A DNA stretch of 64,000 nt. Origin: Myrica gale. Its lineage: Eukaryota; Streptophyta; Magnoliopsida; Fagales; Myricaceae. Location: NCBI GenBank assembly GCA_963930655.1, contig OZ005608.1, forward strand, positions 3,968,001 through 4,032,000, written 5' to 3'. The notes below the pieces were generated by a model that worked only from the letters and a program-made list of their open reading frames with translations, did no database searches and was not told where the DNA came from. This document shows positions 63,220-64,000 of the stretch, piece after piece; position 1 is the stretch's first letter, and every line of letters starts with the position of its first letter. The position numbers were made by a program, and so were the translations under genes.

Positions 63220-64000
63220 TTAATAGCAAGCTCTGTCTGCTTGTTTATACCACTTGAGCAGATTGTAAGACTGAAGAACTGACCATCTGGCTTGATTTGC
63301 CATCTAATCAAGGTAACAAGGGGCGAAGGACCTAAGTGAGTATATCATCAATGAAAGATTCACCAAGTATATAAGTTAGAGAGTGACCTCAGCTACAGAT
63401 AATGGGGGTTGCAGGCGAACACAGATACTGAGATTTTCATCATTCTCTCCACCCTCTGCCTCACCATAAATAAGTGCTTCAGCAGCAATGCCTGCATAAA
63501 GCACCATGCAGTACCTAACAATTGTATTATTCCAAGAATCAGTAATCATTCCAAAAAGGTGGGAACAAAACAAACAAGTAACCCACTACAGTCTCTAAAT
63601 GACGTGCTAAGTCATTTCCTTTTTATATGACCAAGCAGGTATCATGGTCAAAATGCAATGGGATATTTTGTATTTATCTTTCTGTGATGTAATAAATTGT
63701 AAAGAGTGGAAGACATAGGAGGCAAGTGTTGGGTACTGTATTCAAATGAGTGATGAACAGCATTTCAGGTTTTCTGGAAGATCCTTTAGTACTTTAGATT
63801 CTAATAGAACAAACTTAATTCGGAAAAAGTTTGTGCAGACAAGCAAACATGGGCATATTGGACCAAATTACCCTGTTCATTCAGCTGTGCAGCTTAATTA
63901 TTCATGCAACCTTTCCTGTCCATATCATACACACCTGTCAAAAGAAGTGCCATCAAGTCGTCCTTCAGCAAGATCAGTGGCCATTTGCTCATCCCAAAAC
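63220..64000 (-). CDS. M41-peptidase-like 'stress regulated protein', 3' end, with apparent frameshift
   Basis: Three exons are visible: 63935-64000 (partial at the window edge), 63388-63514 and 63220-63303. They read FWDEQMATDLAEGRLDGTSF, then YAGIAAEALIYGEAEGGEND and ICVRLQPPLSVAE, then MANQARWSVLQSYNLLKWYK. AAEALxYGxAEGGENDE and QARWSVLQSYNLLKWxK are the hallmarks of the plant chloroplast family related to FtsH peptidase domains (Arabidopsis 'stress regulated protein', At5g27290/At1g56180 type, from memory). In the last exon an extra T near 63228 gives an early TAA (63220-63222). The other frame continues with IKALESGGGLSTVIRSIEEA to a TAG at 63150-63152, which is the expected C terminus. 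It is therefore either a truncated allele, a young pseudogene or a base-calling error. The FRS residues I expect after ENDENL also seem absent. Confidence 0.65.

Overview
This is a nuclear genome segment of a flowering plant, most likely a woody rosid. The evidence is long AT-rich introns with GT-AG splicing, three genes whose conceptual products align collinearly with Arabidopsis proteins, and dense plant-type LINE, hAT and Mutator-like insertions. An order such as Fagales is only a guess. No bacterial, organellar, viral or CRISPR sequence was seen.

Layout. (1) 1-3730, + strand: the last four exons of a peroxisomal 2,4-dienoyl-CoA-reductase-like SDR (SDRB type) ending in the peroxisomal signal SKL. 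Its first exon lies left of the window. (2) 5294-26879, - strand: a complete 19-exon FTSH12 gene (about 1003 aa, chloroplast AAA+ protein with an intact HEAGH zinc site), spread over 21.6 kb because introns carry LINE and hAT insertions. (3) 26880-33543: intergenic, with a hAT element that carries captured gene fragments just upstream of FTSH12, and a second hAT. (4) 33544-61008, - strand: a complete 30-exon SPIKE1 (SPK1) gene (about 1823 aa, DOCK-family Rho/ROP GEF), also full of intronic LINE copies. (5) 61009-63149: SPK1 upstream region. (6) 63220-64000, - strand: the 3' end of an M41-peptidase-like 'stress regulated protein' gene with an apparent frameshift near its C terminus.

Both complete gene models were joined by hand at GT-AG sites. 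Every exon length and phase adds up to an open frame (3012 nt and 5472 nt), which is strong internal support. The genes have unrelated roles (peroxisomal beta-oxidation, chloroplast protein import or quality control, actin/ROP signalling), and nothing suggests they act as a unit.

The unusual content is mobile DNA. One L1-type LINE family has nine recognisable copies, all in introns of FTSH12 and SPK1. There are also three tiny putative insertions consisting of little more than the LINE 3' tail between direct repeats. Two hAT elements of one family share a subterminal palindrome with compensatory base changes; one is nested in a LINE and the other carries a NAC-alpha exon. I found no convincing new multi-gene system.
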